Shown here in pieces: positions 30,160 to 39,448 of a DNA stretch of 64,000 nt (its first letter is position 1; every line of letters starts with the position of its first letter). The stretch covers positions 134,105 through 198,104 of the forward strand of contig NZ_CABFLN010000016.1 in NCBI RefSeq assembly GCF_901873445.1, in the 5' to 3' direction. This DNA is from Gemella haemolysans. Lineage in GTDB: Bacteria; Bacillota; Bacilli; Staphylococcales; Gemellaceae. Under the pieces are notes generated by a model. That model made no database searches. It was not told where the DNA came from and saw nothing but the letters and a program-made list of their open reading frames with translations. The position numbers were made by a program, and so were the translations under genes.

Positions 30160-30588
30160 ATGGAAAAAACTATTTTCGAAAAAATCATTGATGGAGAAAT
30201 CCCAAGTTACAAAGTCTACGAAGATGAATATGTATACAGCTTTTTAGATGTATTTCCTATAACAAAAGGACATACATTAGTAATACCTAAAAAACATAGT
30301 AGAAATATTTTTGACTGTGATCCTGAGACTGCAGCAAATATTGGACGAGTTCTTCCGAAAATCGCTAATGCAGTAAAAGAAGCATATGGTTGTGATGGAG
30401 TTAACATCTTCCAAAACAACGAAGAATACGCTGGGCAAAGTGTCTTCCACCTTCACTTCCACATTGTACCAAGATACAAAGATAAAGATACAAACTTCGA
30501 TAACTTAGAAGTTAAATGGCCACCACAAAAAGTTGAGCCTGCAGAATTTGAAGAAATTCAAAAAGCGATCGCTGATAGATTAGCATAA
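30160..30588 (+). CDS. HIT-family nucleotide hydrolase/transferase
   Basis: The 142-aa protein has the histidine-triad motif HLHFHIVPRY preceded by KGHTLVIPKKHSRNIFD and NNEEYAGQSVFHLH. HIT/HINT proteins hydrolyse nucleoside phosphoramidates or dinucleotides. It follows punA by 13 bp with AAGGAG, so the two form an operon of nucleotide metabolism. Confidence 0.92.
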   Translation: MEKTIFEKIIDGEIPSYKVYEDEYVYSFLDVFPITKGHTLVIPKKHSRNIFDCDPETAANIGRVLPKIANAVKEAYGCDGVNIFQNNEEYAGQSVFHLHFHIVPRYKDKDTNFDNLEVKWPPQKVEPAEFEEIQKAIADRLA

Positions 30589-30595
30589 AACAAAA

Positions 30596-30632
30596 AGATA
30601 GCTAGATAAAATTTTATTTACCTAGCTATCTT
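30596..30632. terminator. Bidirectional terminator
   Basis: AAAGATAGCTAG pairs with CTAGCTATCTTT and T-rich tails follow on both strands. It serves the punA-HIT operon on plus and the coiled-coil gene on minus. Confidence 0.85.
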
Positions 30633-30634
30633 TC

Positions 30635-31315
30635 TTATTTTCCTTCTTTTGATGCAAATAAAGATACGATAGAATCTAGAGTTGTTTTTGGTTTTTCCTC
30701 AACTTCCTCTTCTAATTCTTCATGTACTTCTTCTGCTTTTTCAATAACTGGAGCTACAACCTCATGAATTTCTTCTACAGTCGGCTCAACTTTTTCTTCG
30801 TAGTGAGTTTCAGCAACTTCTTTTGCTTCCTCTACAAAATCACTAGTACTTTCAAAAGTTGACTCAACAACCGGTGAAACTGTTTCTTCCACTTTTCCTA
30901 CTACTGGTTCAGTCACTTCTTCTACCTTTTCAACTACAGGTTCTACTACTTCTTGCACTTTTTCTACTACAGGTTCTGCAACCTCTTTTACTTCTTCGAC
31001 TTTTTCAGTTGTTTCAGCTACTACTTCTTCTTCTGCTTTAGCACCTAATTCAACAAAGTTTTCCTCTAATTTTTCAACTTCTTCAGTTGCTGTTAATTCC
31101 TCTAATTTTTCTTTAGCAACATCTTTTTCTTCTTGTACTTTTGCTTCTAATTCTTGAGTTTTCTCATTAATGTAGGCCGTTAATTTCTCAATACCATTTT
31201 TAGTATTTTCCTTTAATAAATCTTTGTGTTTTTCTAACTCTTTAGGATTTTTATAATAATAAGCTCCTAATGCACTCACTGCTCCTAATAAAGCACCTTT
31301 AAAAATTTTACCCAT
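30635..31315 (-). CDS. Membrane-anchored coiled-coil protein with 11-residue repeats
   Basis: The 226-aa protein starts with a short hydrophobic segment (FKGALLGAVSALGAYYY), like YtxH-type proteins. The rest is very rich in Glu, Val and Lys. The centre has tandem 11-mers EPVVEKVQEVV, EPVVEKVEEVT, EPVVGKVEETV, an 11-residue period known from amphipathic LEA-type and apolipoprotein-like helices. No enzyme motif is visible. A role in envelope or desiccation/stress protection is speculative. Confidence 0.75.
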   Translation of the reverse strand: MGKIFKGALLGAVSALGAYYYKNPKELEKHKDLLKENTKNGIEKLTAYINEKTQELEAKVQEEKDVAKEKLEELTATEEVEKLEENFVELGAKAEEEVVAETTEKVEEVKEVAEPVVEKVQEVVEPVVEKVEEVTEPVVGKVEETVSPVVESTFESTSDFVEEAKEVAETHYEEKVEPTVEEIHEVVAPVIEKAEEVHEELEEEVEEKPKTTLDSIVSLFASKEGK

Positions 31316-31436
31316 ATTTGAATTCCTCCTAATTTCTTATCAGTATTGATTTTAACAAAAAAATCAAATAATGTAAAGGATTTAAAGGCTTTTATTTTTA
31401 TAGATTAACCTTTTATTCTCTTAAAATTCAAAAAAT

Positions 31437-31481
31437 TATAGAAGCAATAATCAAATATTTTACTTGAATACCGCTTCTATA
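31437..31481 (-). terminator. Terminator after nrdD
   Basis: TATAGAAGC pairs with GCTTCTATA (31473-31481 and 31437-31445), with additional pairing inside and ATTTTTTG on the minus strand. Confidence 0.7.
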
Positions 31482-31492
31482 AATAATTATTT

Positions 31493-33676
31493 TTATTTTA
31501 AGTGTTTAACCCTTGCTACAATTTCCTTATGACGACCTTTAATCATCGGACGAGCTTGTGGATTCCCTAGGTATCCACATGTTCTTTTTACTACATCGCA
31601 ACTTTTCGGATCTCTATTTCCACACTCAGGACATTTGAAACCTTTTTTAGTCGGTTCAAATTCTCCCTCATAACCACATTTATAACAATGGTCAATCGGT
31701 GTATTTGTTCCAAGGTATCCCACTTTGTCATATGCAAAATCCCAAACCGCTTCTAGTGCCTTAGGATTTTGTTTTAGCACCGGATATTCACAATAATGGA
31801 TAAATCCACCGCTAGCGTAATAAGGATAATCTTTTTCAAAATCTAGTTTTTCAAATGGAGTTGGATTTTTTCTAACATCGTAGTGATATGAATTAGTATA
31901 ATATTCCTTATCAGTTATGTTTTCAACTATACCAAATTTCTCAGTATCCATACGACAGAATCTATCAGTTAGAGATTCACTAGGTGTTGAATAAATACTA
32001 TACCAATAATCCCCTTCTTCAGTCCACTTATCAACGCATTCTTTCATATAACGCATAATATCTAATGTAAATTCCTTCGCTTCAGGATTTTTCTCCCAGT
32101 CACCACCATAAAATACACTCGCAACCTCATATAATCCAATATAACCTAGTGATAATGTAGAACGTTTATTATCAAAAAGTTGTTTCACCCTATCGTCAGG
32201 TTTAAGTCGTTTTCCAAATGCCCCGTGCATATAAAGAATTGGTGCATTTTGAGGTTTTGCTTCACCACAACGTTTCGCTCTATAATCTAAAGCATCTTTA
32301 CAAATTGCTAATCTTTCTTTAAAGATTTCCCAAAATTCATCTTTACTACCCTTAGATTCTAGCGCTATTCTAGGAAGATTTAAAGTTACTACACCAAGGT
32401 TCATACGACCACTTTCCACAAGCTCGCCTTGTTCATTTCTCCACGCAGGTAAAAATGATCTACATCCCATAGGAGTTTTACAGCTTCCTGTTATCTTCGT
32501 AATTGTATCATACATCAAAACATCTGGATACATTCTTTGAGTTGCACATGATAAGGCAAGTTCTTTTACATCATAATTTGAATCTGTTGGTTTTAAGTTC
32601 AAGCCATCTTTAATAACAAAAATCAACTTAGGAAAAATAGCTGTTCTTTTTTCTTTTCCTAAACCATCTATTCTAACTTGCAGAATTGCTTTTTGTATTT
32701 CTTTTTCAAAATATCCCTCACCTAAACCAAAACCTAATGATGTAAATGGTGTTTGTCCTTGTGATGAATATAAAGTATTTATTTCATATTCTAAGGACTG
32801 CATAGCATCGAAAATATCTTTTTTTGTTTTTTTATCTGCAAAAGCTTTTTGTTTTTCTTCGTCATCAATCCACTCTTGAGCTATTTTTAAATTTTTCTCA
32901 TAATTTAATTTAGCAAAAGGAGCAAGTACCTCATCTATTCTATCAGCACTACATCCGCCGTATTGACTTGATGCCACATTTGCTATTATTTGTGCCATTT
33001 GAGCTGTTGCTGTTTGAATACTTTTCGGACTATCTACATCTGCATTTCCTATTTTAAATCCTTTTGTCAGCATCTCTTTAAAATCGATTAAACAACAGTT
33101 TGTTAAAGGTTGATACGGAGAATAATCTAAATCATGGTAGTGAATATCTCCTTTTTGATGAGCATTTGCCACATGATTCGGTAACATTTTAAGCCCTATT
33201 GCTTTGGCTACTATACCACTCGTTAAATCCCTATGAGTATTAAACACCAAGCTATCTTTATTGGCATTTTCATTAACTACATTTTCATCGCGATTAACTA
33301 GTTTTTCAATAGCTACATTAATATCTAAGCTGCGTTCACGCTCGATATCACGCATACTTCTATATCCAACATACTCTTCATAAATCGCCTCTTCACCAAG
33401 TGTAAGTAGCGTATGTTCTACTATATTTTGTAACTCATAGATTTTAATATTATCTTTGAATCTATTTCCTATTTCTATAATGACATTATCTACAATCCCA
33501 TCAATATTAACGCTATGATTTTTTCCAAATACAGAATGAACAGCCTTTTCTATCGCTTTATAAATTTTCTCAGCATCAAACTTAACTATTCTTCCATCCC
33601 TCTTGATTACTAATAAATTTTTTGTTAAATTATCCATCTTTGCTTTTGTATATGAATATAAATTACTACTACGCAT
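31493..33676 (-). CDS. nrdD: Anaerobic ribonucleoside-triphosphate reductase (class III)
   Basis: The 727-aa protein has an N-terminal ATP-cone (VIKRDGRIVKFDAEKIYKAI), the reductase core, a C-terminal zinc site (CYKCGY and CPECGN) and the glycyl-radical motif RTCGYLGN. It makes deoxynucleotides without oxygen. The start ATG at 33674-33676 has GAGGG 6 nt upstream. No nrdG activase is beside it, unlike many operons, so it must lie elsewhere. Its presence fits the anaerobic glycine and proline reduction encoded nearby. Confidence 0.93.
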   Translation of the reverse strand: MRSSNLYSYTKAKMDNLTKNLLVIKRDGRIVKFDAEKIYKAIEKAVHSVFGKNHSVNIDGIVDNVIIEIGNRFKDNIKIYELQNIVEHTLLTLGEEAIYEEYVGYRSMRDIERERSLDINVAIEKLVNRDENVVNENANKDSLVFNTHRDLTSGIVAKAIGLKMLPNHVANAHQKGDIHYHDLDYSPYQPLTNCCLIDFKEMLTKGFKIGNADVDSPKSIQTATAQMAQIIANVASSQYGGCSADRIDEVLAPFAKLNYEKNLKIAQEWIDDEEKQKAFADKKTKKDIFDAMQSLEYEINTLYSSQGQTPFTSLGFGLGEGYFEKEIQKAILQVRIDGLGKEKRTAIFPKLIFVIKDGLNLKPTDSNYDVKELALSCATQRMYPDVLMYDTITKITGSCKTPMGCRSFLPAWRNEQGELVESGRMNLGVVTLNLPRIALESKGSKDEFWEIFKERLAICKDALDYRAKRCGEAKPQNAPILYMHGAFGKRLKPDDRVKQLFDNKRSTLSLGYIGLYEVASVFYGGDWEKNPEAKEFTLDIMRYMKECVDKWTEEGDYWYSIYSTPSESLTDRFCRMDTEKFGIVENITDKEYYTNSYHYDVRKNPTPFEKLDFEKDYPYYASGGFIHYCEYPVLKQNPKALEAVWDFAYDKVGYLGTNTPIDHCYKCGYEGEFEPTKKGFKCPECGNRDPKSCDVVKRTCGYLGNPQARPMIKGRHKEIVARVKHLK

Positions 33677-34082
33677 GTTATCCCTCATTCCTCTTTTAAA
33701 TTTCAATTTATAAAAACATTATAATACTATCTTATCTCAAAAAATAACTACTGTCTATAACAAATATTTCCCGGAAATCCAGAAACCTTATTACATAGCC
33801 TTTGAATGAATTTGTGAATTTTTTTAGCCTTACTGTTTTCTTCTCGCAAACTTGAAAACATTGCTATATAAACGATTATACAAATTTACATATACTTCTG
33901 TATTAAAATTTCTCTTGTTTAATTTGTGATACAGTTTCTTCAATCTTTACTTAATAACAATTAAAAATGATATTTAAAAAGTTCACTTATAACCAAAAAA
34001 ATTATTTATTTATTACTTAAACTATATTTTAATAAGGAAATTTATGATAAAATTGTATTAAAGAACAAAGTGAGATAAATAT
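33677..34082. other. AT-rich intergenic region
   Basis: The divergent gap between nrdD and the alarmone synthetase gene is very AT-rich. TGATAAAAT at about 34044-34052 could be an extended -10 for the plus-strand gene. I see no further structure. Confidence 0.4.
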
Positions 34083-34775
34083 ATGAAAAAAACACAAATT
34101 GAAAAATTAACAGACCAGTTATTTTCTATGGAAAATAACAACTCATTATTAATAAACGAATTAGAACCATATGTAGAATTATTCATGCACTATGAGTGTG
34201 CAATGCTTGAAATAGAAACAAAACTTAACGTATTCGATAAAGAGTTTTCTCTTCACGGAGAAAGCAATCCTATTGAATCAGTCACTACTAGATTAAAAAC
34301 TCCCGTTAGTTTAATGAACAAACTAAAACGACTGAACCTACCTTTTGATATTGATACTATAAAAAATAATATTTACGATGTCGCAGGAGTACGTGTAATA
34401 TGCTCATTTAAAAATGATGTTTACAAGTTAGTAGATGCTCTTAAACAACAAGACGATTTAACGGTAATCGCTGAGAAAGACTATATTAAAAATTATAAAG
34501 ATAATGGTTATAGAAGCTATCACCTTATTGTAAAAGTTCCTATTTTCTTGTCTGATAAAGTTGAACATGTTGCTGTTGAAGTTCAATTTAGAACTATAGC
34601 AATGGATTTCTGGGCAAGTTTAGAACATAAACTTAGATACAAGAAAAATCTAAGCGAAGAAAAAGAAAAAGAAATCGAACGACGCCTATTACTTTGTGCT
34701 GAAATAAGTGCCAAGTTAGACAATCAAATGCAAAAAGTTAAAGAAATTATTGAAGACGATTCACAATTTTTATAA
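34083..34775 (+). CDS. relQ: Small alarmone synthetase (GTP pyrophosphokinase, RelQ/YjbM type)
   Basis: The 230-aa protein consists of a single RelA/SpoT synthetase domain: YDVAGVRVICSFKNDVYKL, DNGYRSYHLIVKVP and EVQFRTIAMDFWASLEHKLRYKK. There is no hydrolase, TGS or ACT domain. Length matches RelQ/SAS1, which makes (p)ppGpp. It is monocistronic, with a weak ribosome binding site (GTGAGATAAATAT). Confidence 0.9.
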   Translation: MKKTQIEKLTDQLFSMENNNSLLINELEPYVELFMHYECAMLEIETKLNVFDKEFSLHGESNPIESVTTRLKTPVSLMNKLKRLNLPFDIDTIKNNIYDVAGVRVICSFKNDVYKLVDALKQQDDLTVIAEKDYIKNYKDNGYRSYHLIVKVPIFLSDKVEHVAVEVQFRTIAMDFWASLEHKLRYKKNLSEEKEKEIERRLLLCAEISAKLDNQMQKVKEIIEDDSQFL

Positions 34776-34779
34776 AATA

Positions 34780-34828
34780 AAAGAACCTCTAATATTAGGT
34801 AAAACAACCCTATATTAGAGGTTTATTA
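34780..34828. terminator. Bidirectional terminator
   Basis: AACCTCTAATATTAGG pairs with CCTATATTAGAGGTT over a short loop, with T-rich sequence on both strands. It ends relQ and the permease pseudogene. Confidence 0.8.
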
Positions 34829-34840
34829 AATTGATGCAAA

Positions 34841-36362
34841 CTACTTTTCTACGCTGTGCTTCATCGAATAACTAAAGTAAATTACTAATCCAACTAAAAT
34901 CCAACATCCGAATATTATCCATGTAGATAATTGAATCCCATATAATAATACAATAAATAATAATATAGAAATTATAGGTAAGTATGGCATTCCTGGCATA
35001 GTAAAACCACGCTTAGAATTAGGATACTGTTTTCTTATTATAATTATCGAATAACTAACCAACGTAAATGGAAGTGACTCAAAAATCGTGATTTCGTAGA
35101 AATCGATTTTGTCGAGTCACTCCCGCACAGTTTATTAGATATCTAAAAAGTTTTTACAAAACGAATTTAGATATCAATAAACCACTGCGTCTATGAGTTT
35201 TCATGTAAACTATTTTTAAAATCTAGTACTTTTGGATCAGCCCCTAAATCTGCTAACTGTCCTAATGGTAAAAAACCTGTTAGTAATGCCATTAATATTC
35301 CTACACCTATTGTCGTTGAACCTGGTACTCCATTTTTATTTAATTCCGTTAATTTTTTAGGTAATAATCCGTCTCTACTCATTGTAAATAAAATCCTAAT
35401 TGAAGCGGACATAGTAGCTAATGGTCCTGCTAATAAATCAATTACAGCTCCCAGTGATATTATCCCTGCAATCTTATCTTGTCCTACTGCTTCTAGAACA
35501 TAAGCCAGAGCATCACCTTTTCCTAATTGTGAGTAGGGTACCATTCCTATTAAAACAAGACATACAATAATATAGAACGCCGTACAAATTAGCAATGTAA
35601 TTATAATAGCTCTTGGTAGAGACTTCTGAGGATTTATAGTTTCTTCAGCTGAAGTTGATATTGTATCAAATCCAAGATATGCAAAGAAAACTGTCGTAGC
35701 TCCTACCATAATCCCTGATAAACCTTGAGGAGCGAAGTCATTTGTCCAATTATGAGGTTTCACATAAAATACTCCAACTAACACAAATAAAATTATTACA
35801 GCAATCTTAGTAACTACCATAAAATTATTAACAAACTTACTACTACTCGTTCCTTTAAACAATACAATCATTATTAATAAAACTACAGAAATCGCCAAAA
35901 GATTTCCATAACCCCCCTCACTAGGTAGACTTGTAAATTTCTTTGGAACAATGACGCCAAAACCTTCTAGTAAATTTTTAAAATAACTAGACCAACCGTT
36001 TGCAATCGCAGCACCAGCAATTATATAACTTCCTCCAAGAAGCCAGCCCATTGAATGGGCAACAATCTCACCTAATGTCATGTAACTATAAGTATAAACA
36101 CTTCCACTAGATGGTATCGCAGACGATAACTCGGAATAATATAAAGCTGTTAATCCACAAGCTAAACCAGCAATTAAAAATGAAAAAATTACCGATGAAC
36201 CCACTTTAGATGATGCTTCGCCCGTTAGAACAAGAATACCGGAACCAATTACAGAACCTACTCCTAAGAGAATTAAATCCATAGTTTTCATAGTTGGTTT
36301 TAAAGTTTTTTTACCACTTTCTCCGAGGATCCTTTCCAATGTTTTTTTCTAAAAATCCTCAT
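34841..36362 (-). pseudogene. Amino-acid permease (APC family) broken by a repeat element
   Basis: The N-terminal part (to about 35245) has APC helices and motifs (LLGVGSVIGSGILVLTG, GFDTISTSAEETINPQKSLPRAI), like cationic amino-acid permeases. The last helices lie separately at 34841-35068 (LVSYSIIIIRKQYPNSKRGFTMP). Between them is repeat copy 2, and about 9 expected codons around the IGTLFA helix are missing. A second lesion sits at the 5' end: ATG at 36360-36362 has a good ribosome binding site, but the following run of seven A is one base short for the frame. A functional permease is unlikely. Confidence 0.88.
35070..35244. repeat. MITE-like dispersed repeat, copy 2 (175 bp)
   Basis: This full-length copy has ends GGAAGTGACTCAAAAATC and, on the other strand, GGGGCTGATCCAAAAGTA. 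It interrupts the permease gene. TAAAT occurs directly outside both ends, but the host codons do not rejoin cleanly there. It aligns with copy 1 along the full length with few changes. Confidence 0.92.
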
Positions 36363-36716
36363 CAATCTCCCCTCCCATTATTCATTCAAATTACTTTTTC
36401 ATCTCTTCCTTAAACTCATACTTCAATAAACTAAAGAGTGGGAATAACTCTCCCAATATTAAAGAAACTAGAACATCGTGAACTTATAATTATTCCATTG
36501 CTAAATTACTTCACATAGTTCTCTAGAGAGTTAGTAATACTCTATTTTAGTATCAATAAACTATCCAAAACTATATTTACTAATATTATAATTATATAAC
36601 AACTCTAATCTCTCTAATTAACATCATTTAAAAGTTATTCCCACTTAAATTAATATTTAACTTATATTATCTTCTTACTTCTAATGTTTAATTAATAACA
36701 ATTTTAATCTTTTTTC
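36363..36716. other. AT-rich intergenic region
   Basis: This stretch lies between grdD and the permease pseudogene. No ORF, no strong hairpin with a T-run and no obvious promoter is visible. An unambiguous terminator for the grd operon was not found here. Confidence 0.4.
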
Positions 36717-37859
36717 TTATTTTGAAATATATCCTGCATCTTTTAGAATTTCTTTTGCATTTGGTTTCTTAGAAGAATTTACTAGAACTATTGGTCCTGT
36801 GCATCCCATTCCACTTTCTGCATAGATACCTTGTTTCCATAATAATTTCGTAGCATCTTCAAGATCCAAAATGTCTACTCCTGATATTTGTGAAGTTACT
36901 ACTTCTTTCTCAGGTACTTTTACTTCCTCAGTATTTGATCCTTCTTTTTTAACTTTTAATTTTGAAATTAGTTCCCCTAATTTGGCATTATTTGCTTTTT
37001 TGTATTCTAGTTTAGCTATTTCATTAACTTTACCTTTAGCTATTTCATAAGCATATTTAAGCGCATTAGCTACAACTGGTGAGCCTGATGCTCTCGATAA
37101 GATTAATATTCTTCTATCATAATCTTCACCAACACCTGGACCATAACCATAGCCACTAGCCTCATAATCTCCACCTGTATTAAATGCTGAAAATACCTTC
37201 ATAAACAAGTTCCCAGTCAATGAATCAACAACCATAACGTCTGGTGTAGCCATTAATAAATCGTTACCTCTCATTACTGATCCACCATCTGCTCTTTGTG
37301 ATGTTGCAAATTCAAAATTGTACCCATTACCTTTAAGGTCTAATAATATTTTTTCAACTTGTCTTGCACCTTCTACATTTGCAATTCCTACTGTAGGATT
37401 TTCTATTCCTAGTGATTTCGCAGTTGCAATACCGTATAATGTATTTCTCACCATAGCTTCTACTCTATTAGTAGCAGAAGTACCTGTAGTTGTCGCAAGA
37501 AGTATTTCGCGCCCTCTAGCAGGTGTAATAACCCTTCCTACTGTAGATACTCCAATTGGGAAGTTATAGTGCATTGTAACACAAGATGCTATTTCCCCTT
37601 TATCTAATAGGTCTTCCATAATTTTGTGAGCTTCTTCTTCATCTTTTGCTTCATATGATTCAAAGTCCTTATGTCCTTCACCTATTAAAACTATATCGAA
37701 TATAGGATTTTTAGCTAATATCGCACCTTGAACTAAATTTTCAAAGCCGTGTTCACTACCTAAAGTTGTTAAACCAACTTTTAATTTTTTGCCAAAGTTT
37801 CCTGTTTCTATGGCATTAGCTACTTCTAGCAATACTTCTGATATAATTTTTTTACTCAT
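36717..37859 (-). CDS. grdD: Glycine reductase complex protein C, alpha subunit
   Basis: The 380-aa protein is PlsX-like, with VGLTTLGSEHGFENLVQGA at the N-terminus and GMGCTGPIVLVN near the C-terminus. The Cys there (residue 353) fits the thiol reported to carry the acetyl group. With GrdC it takes the carboxymethyl-selenoether from GrdA and releases acetyl phosphate. Its ATG lies 10 bp after the grdC stop with GGGGTGAT. It is the last gene of the operon. Confidence 0.92.
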   Translation of the reverse strand: MSKKIISEVLLEVANAIETGNFGKKLKVGLTTLGSEHGFENLVQGAILAKNPIFDIVLIGEGHKDFESYEAKDEEEAHKIMEDLLDKGEIASCVTMHYNFPIGVSTVGRVITPARGREILLATTTGTSATNRVEAMVRNTLYGIATAKSLGIENPTVGIANVEGARQVEKILLDLKGNGYNFEFATSQRADGGSVMRGNDLLMATPDVMVVDSLTGNLFMKVFSAFNTGGDYEASGYGYGPGVGEDYDRRILILSRASGSPVVANALKYAYEIAKGKVNEIAKLEYKKANNAKLGELISKLKVKKEGSNTEEVKVPEKEVVTSQISGVDILDLEDATKLLWKQGIYAESGMGCTGPIVLVNSSKKPNAKEILKDAGYISK

Positions 37860-37869
37860 AGTATCACCC

Positions 37870-39393
37870 CTATTCTTCTAACATTTCTTGGGAAATTTTT
37901 CTCATTGATTCTGCTATAATTTTTCTTATTTCATCTTTAGAAATTCCTGCAGCTTCACCTTCTACTGCTCCATTATTTCTTTCAATTACAATAGATACTC
38001 CATCGAATAAGTTAGTCATTCTTCCTAAGAATAAACTTCCTTTACCTACTATCATAGCACGGTTTTTATCTCCTTTTGTAAGATCATCAATTAAGAATCC
38101 TACATATGGCACACCTGAAGGAATATGTCCTTGAGTTGGAGCCCATCCAGGTAATCCTTTAGCTTCGATAAATGATTTTAATTCTTTTTTCTCAATATCT
38201 CCACGCATTGCTGCTAAAGCTGCAATCATTTTGTAGTTAGCTTCTGGAACATTTCCTGCTCCTGCAGACTTAGTAATATCTGGGTTTTGCATTTCTACAG
38301 AAAACACATCAACATCTGTAATTTTTAAGTTAGCTTTATCTAATGGATTAGCAACTAAAGCTCCCATTACAGCCTGTGGTGAAGATCCTGTTCCTACATT
38401 ATGTTTTCCTACTAAGTCAGTTCTAATAATTGGATTTACTCCATCATTTTCACCGATAAGAACAGCAAATCCACCTAGTACATCTTCAAGAACTGGTAAA
38501 CCTTTTTTAACATGATCTTTACCATTCATTCCAAGTTTTGCACTAGCTCCACCTGCTACCACTAAAACATTTTTGTAAACACCAGATTTTACTAACGCTG
38601 AAGCACTTATTAGAGCATGAGTCGGCGCTGCACAGAAACCTCTAAGGTCAGAACCAGTAGCATTAACCAATCCTACAACCTCGGCTATAGATTTTGCGAA
38701 GTTACCACCACCACGTTGGTTAATATCTCCACATGCTTCTTCAGAACATTCAACTACATAATCAATATCTTCTGGGTTTATTTTGTAACTACGAAGTAAT
38801 TCTAAAGCTGAAATAACTCCAGAAGCCTTAACTACTAGATTTTCAAATATAACATGAGCATTCAAGTTCACATCGACATCGTGAGCTTTTTTAACATAAC
38901 CTACTACTTTTCCTTCGTGAACCAATGCTTCAAAATCATCTTCTTTATCGTTTATATCAGTTCCTTCTAATTTATCGAATAAAGGAGCTAGCTCTTTGAA
39001 GTTTTCCTCTATTTTTGGACGAACACTGGCTACAAACTCTTCTGATAGTTTTACTAAATCAAAAGCATCACAGATTTTCATCAAAGCTAAAAATTCATCT
39101 TGAGGAACAATTTGTCCAAATTTCCCGTGACGTTGACCTTGCTCATCTTTAATATCATACCAAGGCATTGGATAAGCTTTTAGCTCATCAGGAGTTTTAT
39201 TTCCTATATACACTTGGTTAGGTAAGTAGTTAACTACTTCTTCATATGAACGAATATGATTCGACACTTCTTTTAAAAACTCAGAATCTGGATTCGTTAC
39301 TCTTTCTATAGAGCAAGTAGATCCATTTCTTACTATCATATCTGGTGTGTGAACAAGAATGTATCCTGCTCCCTTAAATACTGGATAATTCAT
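37870..39393 (-). CDS. grdC: Glycine reductase complex protein C, beta subunit
   Basis: The 507-aa protein matches GrdC, with a ketoacyl-synthase-like core (FCAAPTHALISASALVKSGVYKNVLVVAGG, EMQNPDITKSAGAGNVPEANY). It acts with GrdD to form acetyl phosphate. The ATG at 39391-39393 has no ribosome binding site right before it. AAAGGGGAG sits upstream of a perfect 12-bp hairpin that lies between the site and the start codon (see that feature). Confidence 0.92.
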   Translation of the reverse strand: MNYPVFKGAGYILVHTPDMIVRNGSTCSIERVTNPDSEFLKEVSNHIRSYEEVVNYLPNQVYIGNKTPDELKAYPMPWYDIKDEQGQRHGKFGQIVPQDEFLALMKICDAFDLVKLSEEFVASVRPKIEENFKELAPLFDKLEGTDINDKEDDFEALVHEGKVVGYVKKAHDVDVNLNAHVIFENLVVKASGVISALELLRSYKINPEDIDYVVECSEEACGDINQRGGGNFAKSIAEVVGLVNATGSDLRGFCAAPTHALISASALVKSGVYKNVLVVAGGASAKLGMNGKDHVKKGLPVLEDVLGGFAVLIGENDGVNPIIRTDLVGKHNVGTGSSPQAVMGALVANPLDKANLKITDVDVFSVEMQNPDITKSAGAGNVPEANYKMIAALAAMRGDIEKKELKSFIEAKGLPGWAPTQGHIPSGVPYVGFLIDDLTKGDKNRAMIVGKGSLFLGRMTNLFDGVSIVIERNNGAVEGEAAGISKDEIRKIIAESMRKISQEMLEE

Positions 39394-39404
39394 AGCTATT
39401 GTGT

Positions 39405-39431
39405 GCTGAGGGTAAGATTCTTACCCTCAGC
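39405..39431 (-). promoter_or_regulatory. Perfect hairpin between the grdC Shine-Dalgarno and its AUG
   Basis: On the RNA, GCUGAGGGUAAG (39431-39420) pairs perfectly with CUUACCCUCAGC (39416-39405) around a 3-nt loop. AAAGGGGAG lies immediately 5', and ACACAAUAGCU then AUG lies 3'. Folding would bring the Shine-Dalgarno to about 11 nt from the AUG. There is no U-run after it, so it is not an intrinsic terminator. It could also protect mRNA ends or tune GrdC:GrdB ratio. Confidence 0.75.
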
Positions 39432-39448
39432 TCCCCTTTCTTTATTTT

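Noticed and set aside
30859..31041. Leu/Phe-rich plus-strand ORF
   Set aside because: It is the antisense shadow of the Glu/Val repeats of the coiled-coil gene.
35062..35074. TAAAT as a target-site duplication of repeat copy 2
   Set aside because: The 5-bp match flanks the element, but rejoining the gene there does not restore the permease frame, and copy 1 shows no such duplication.
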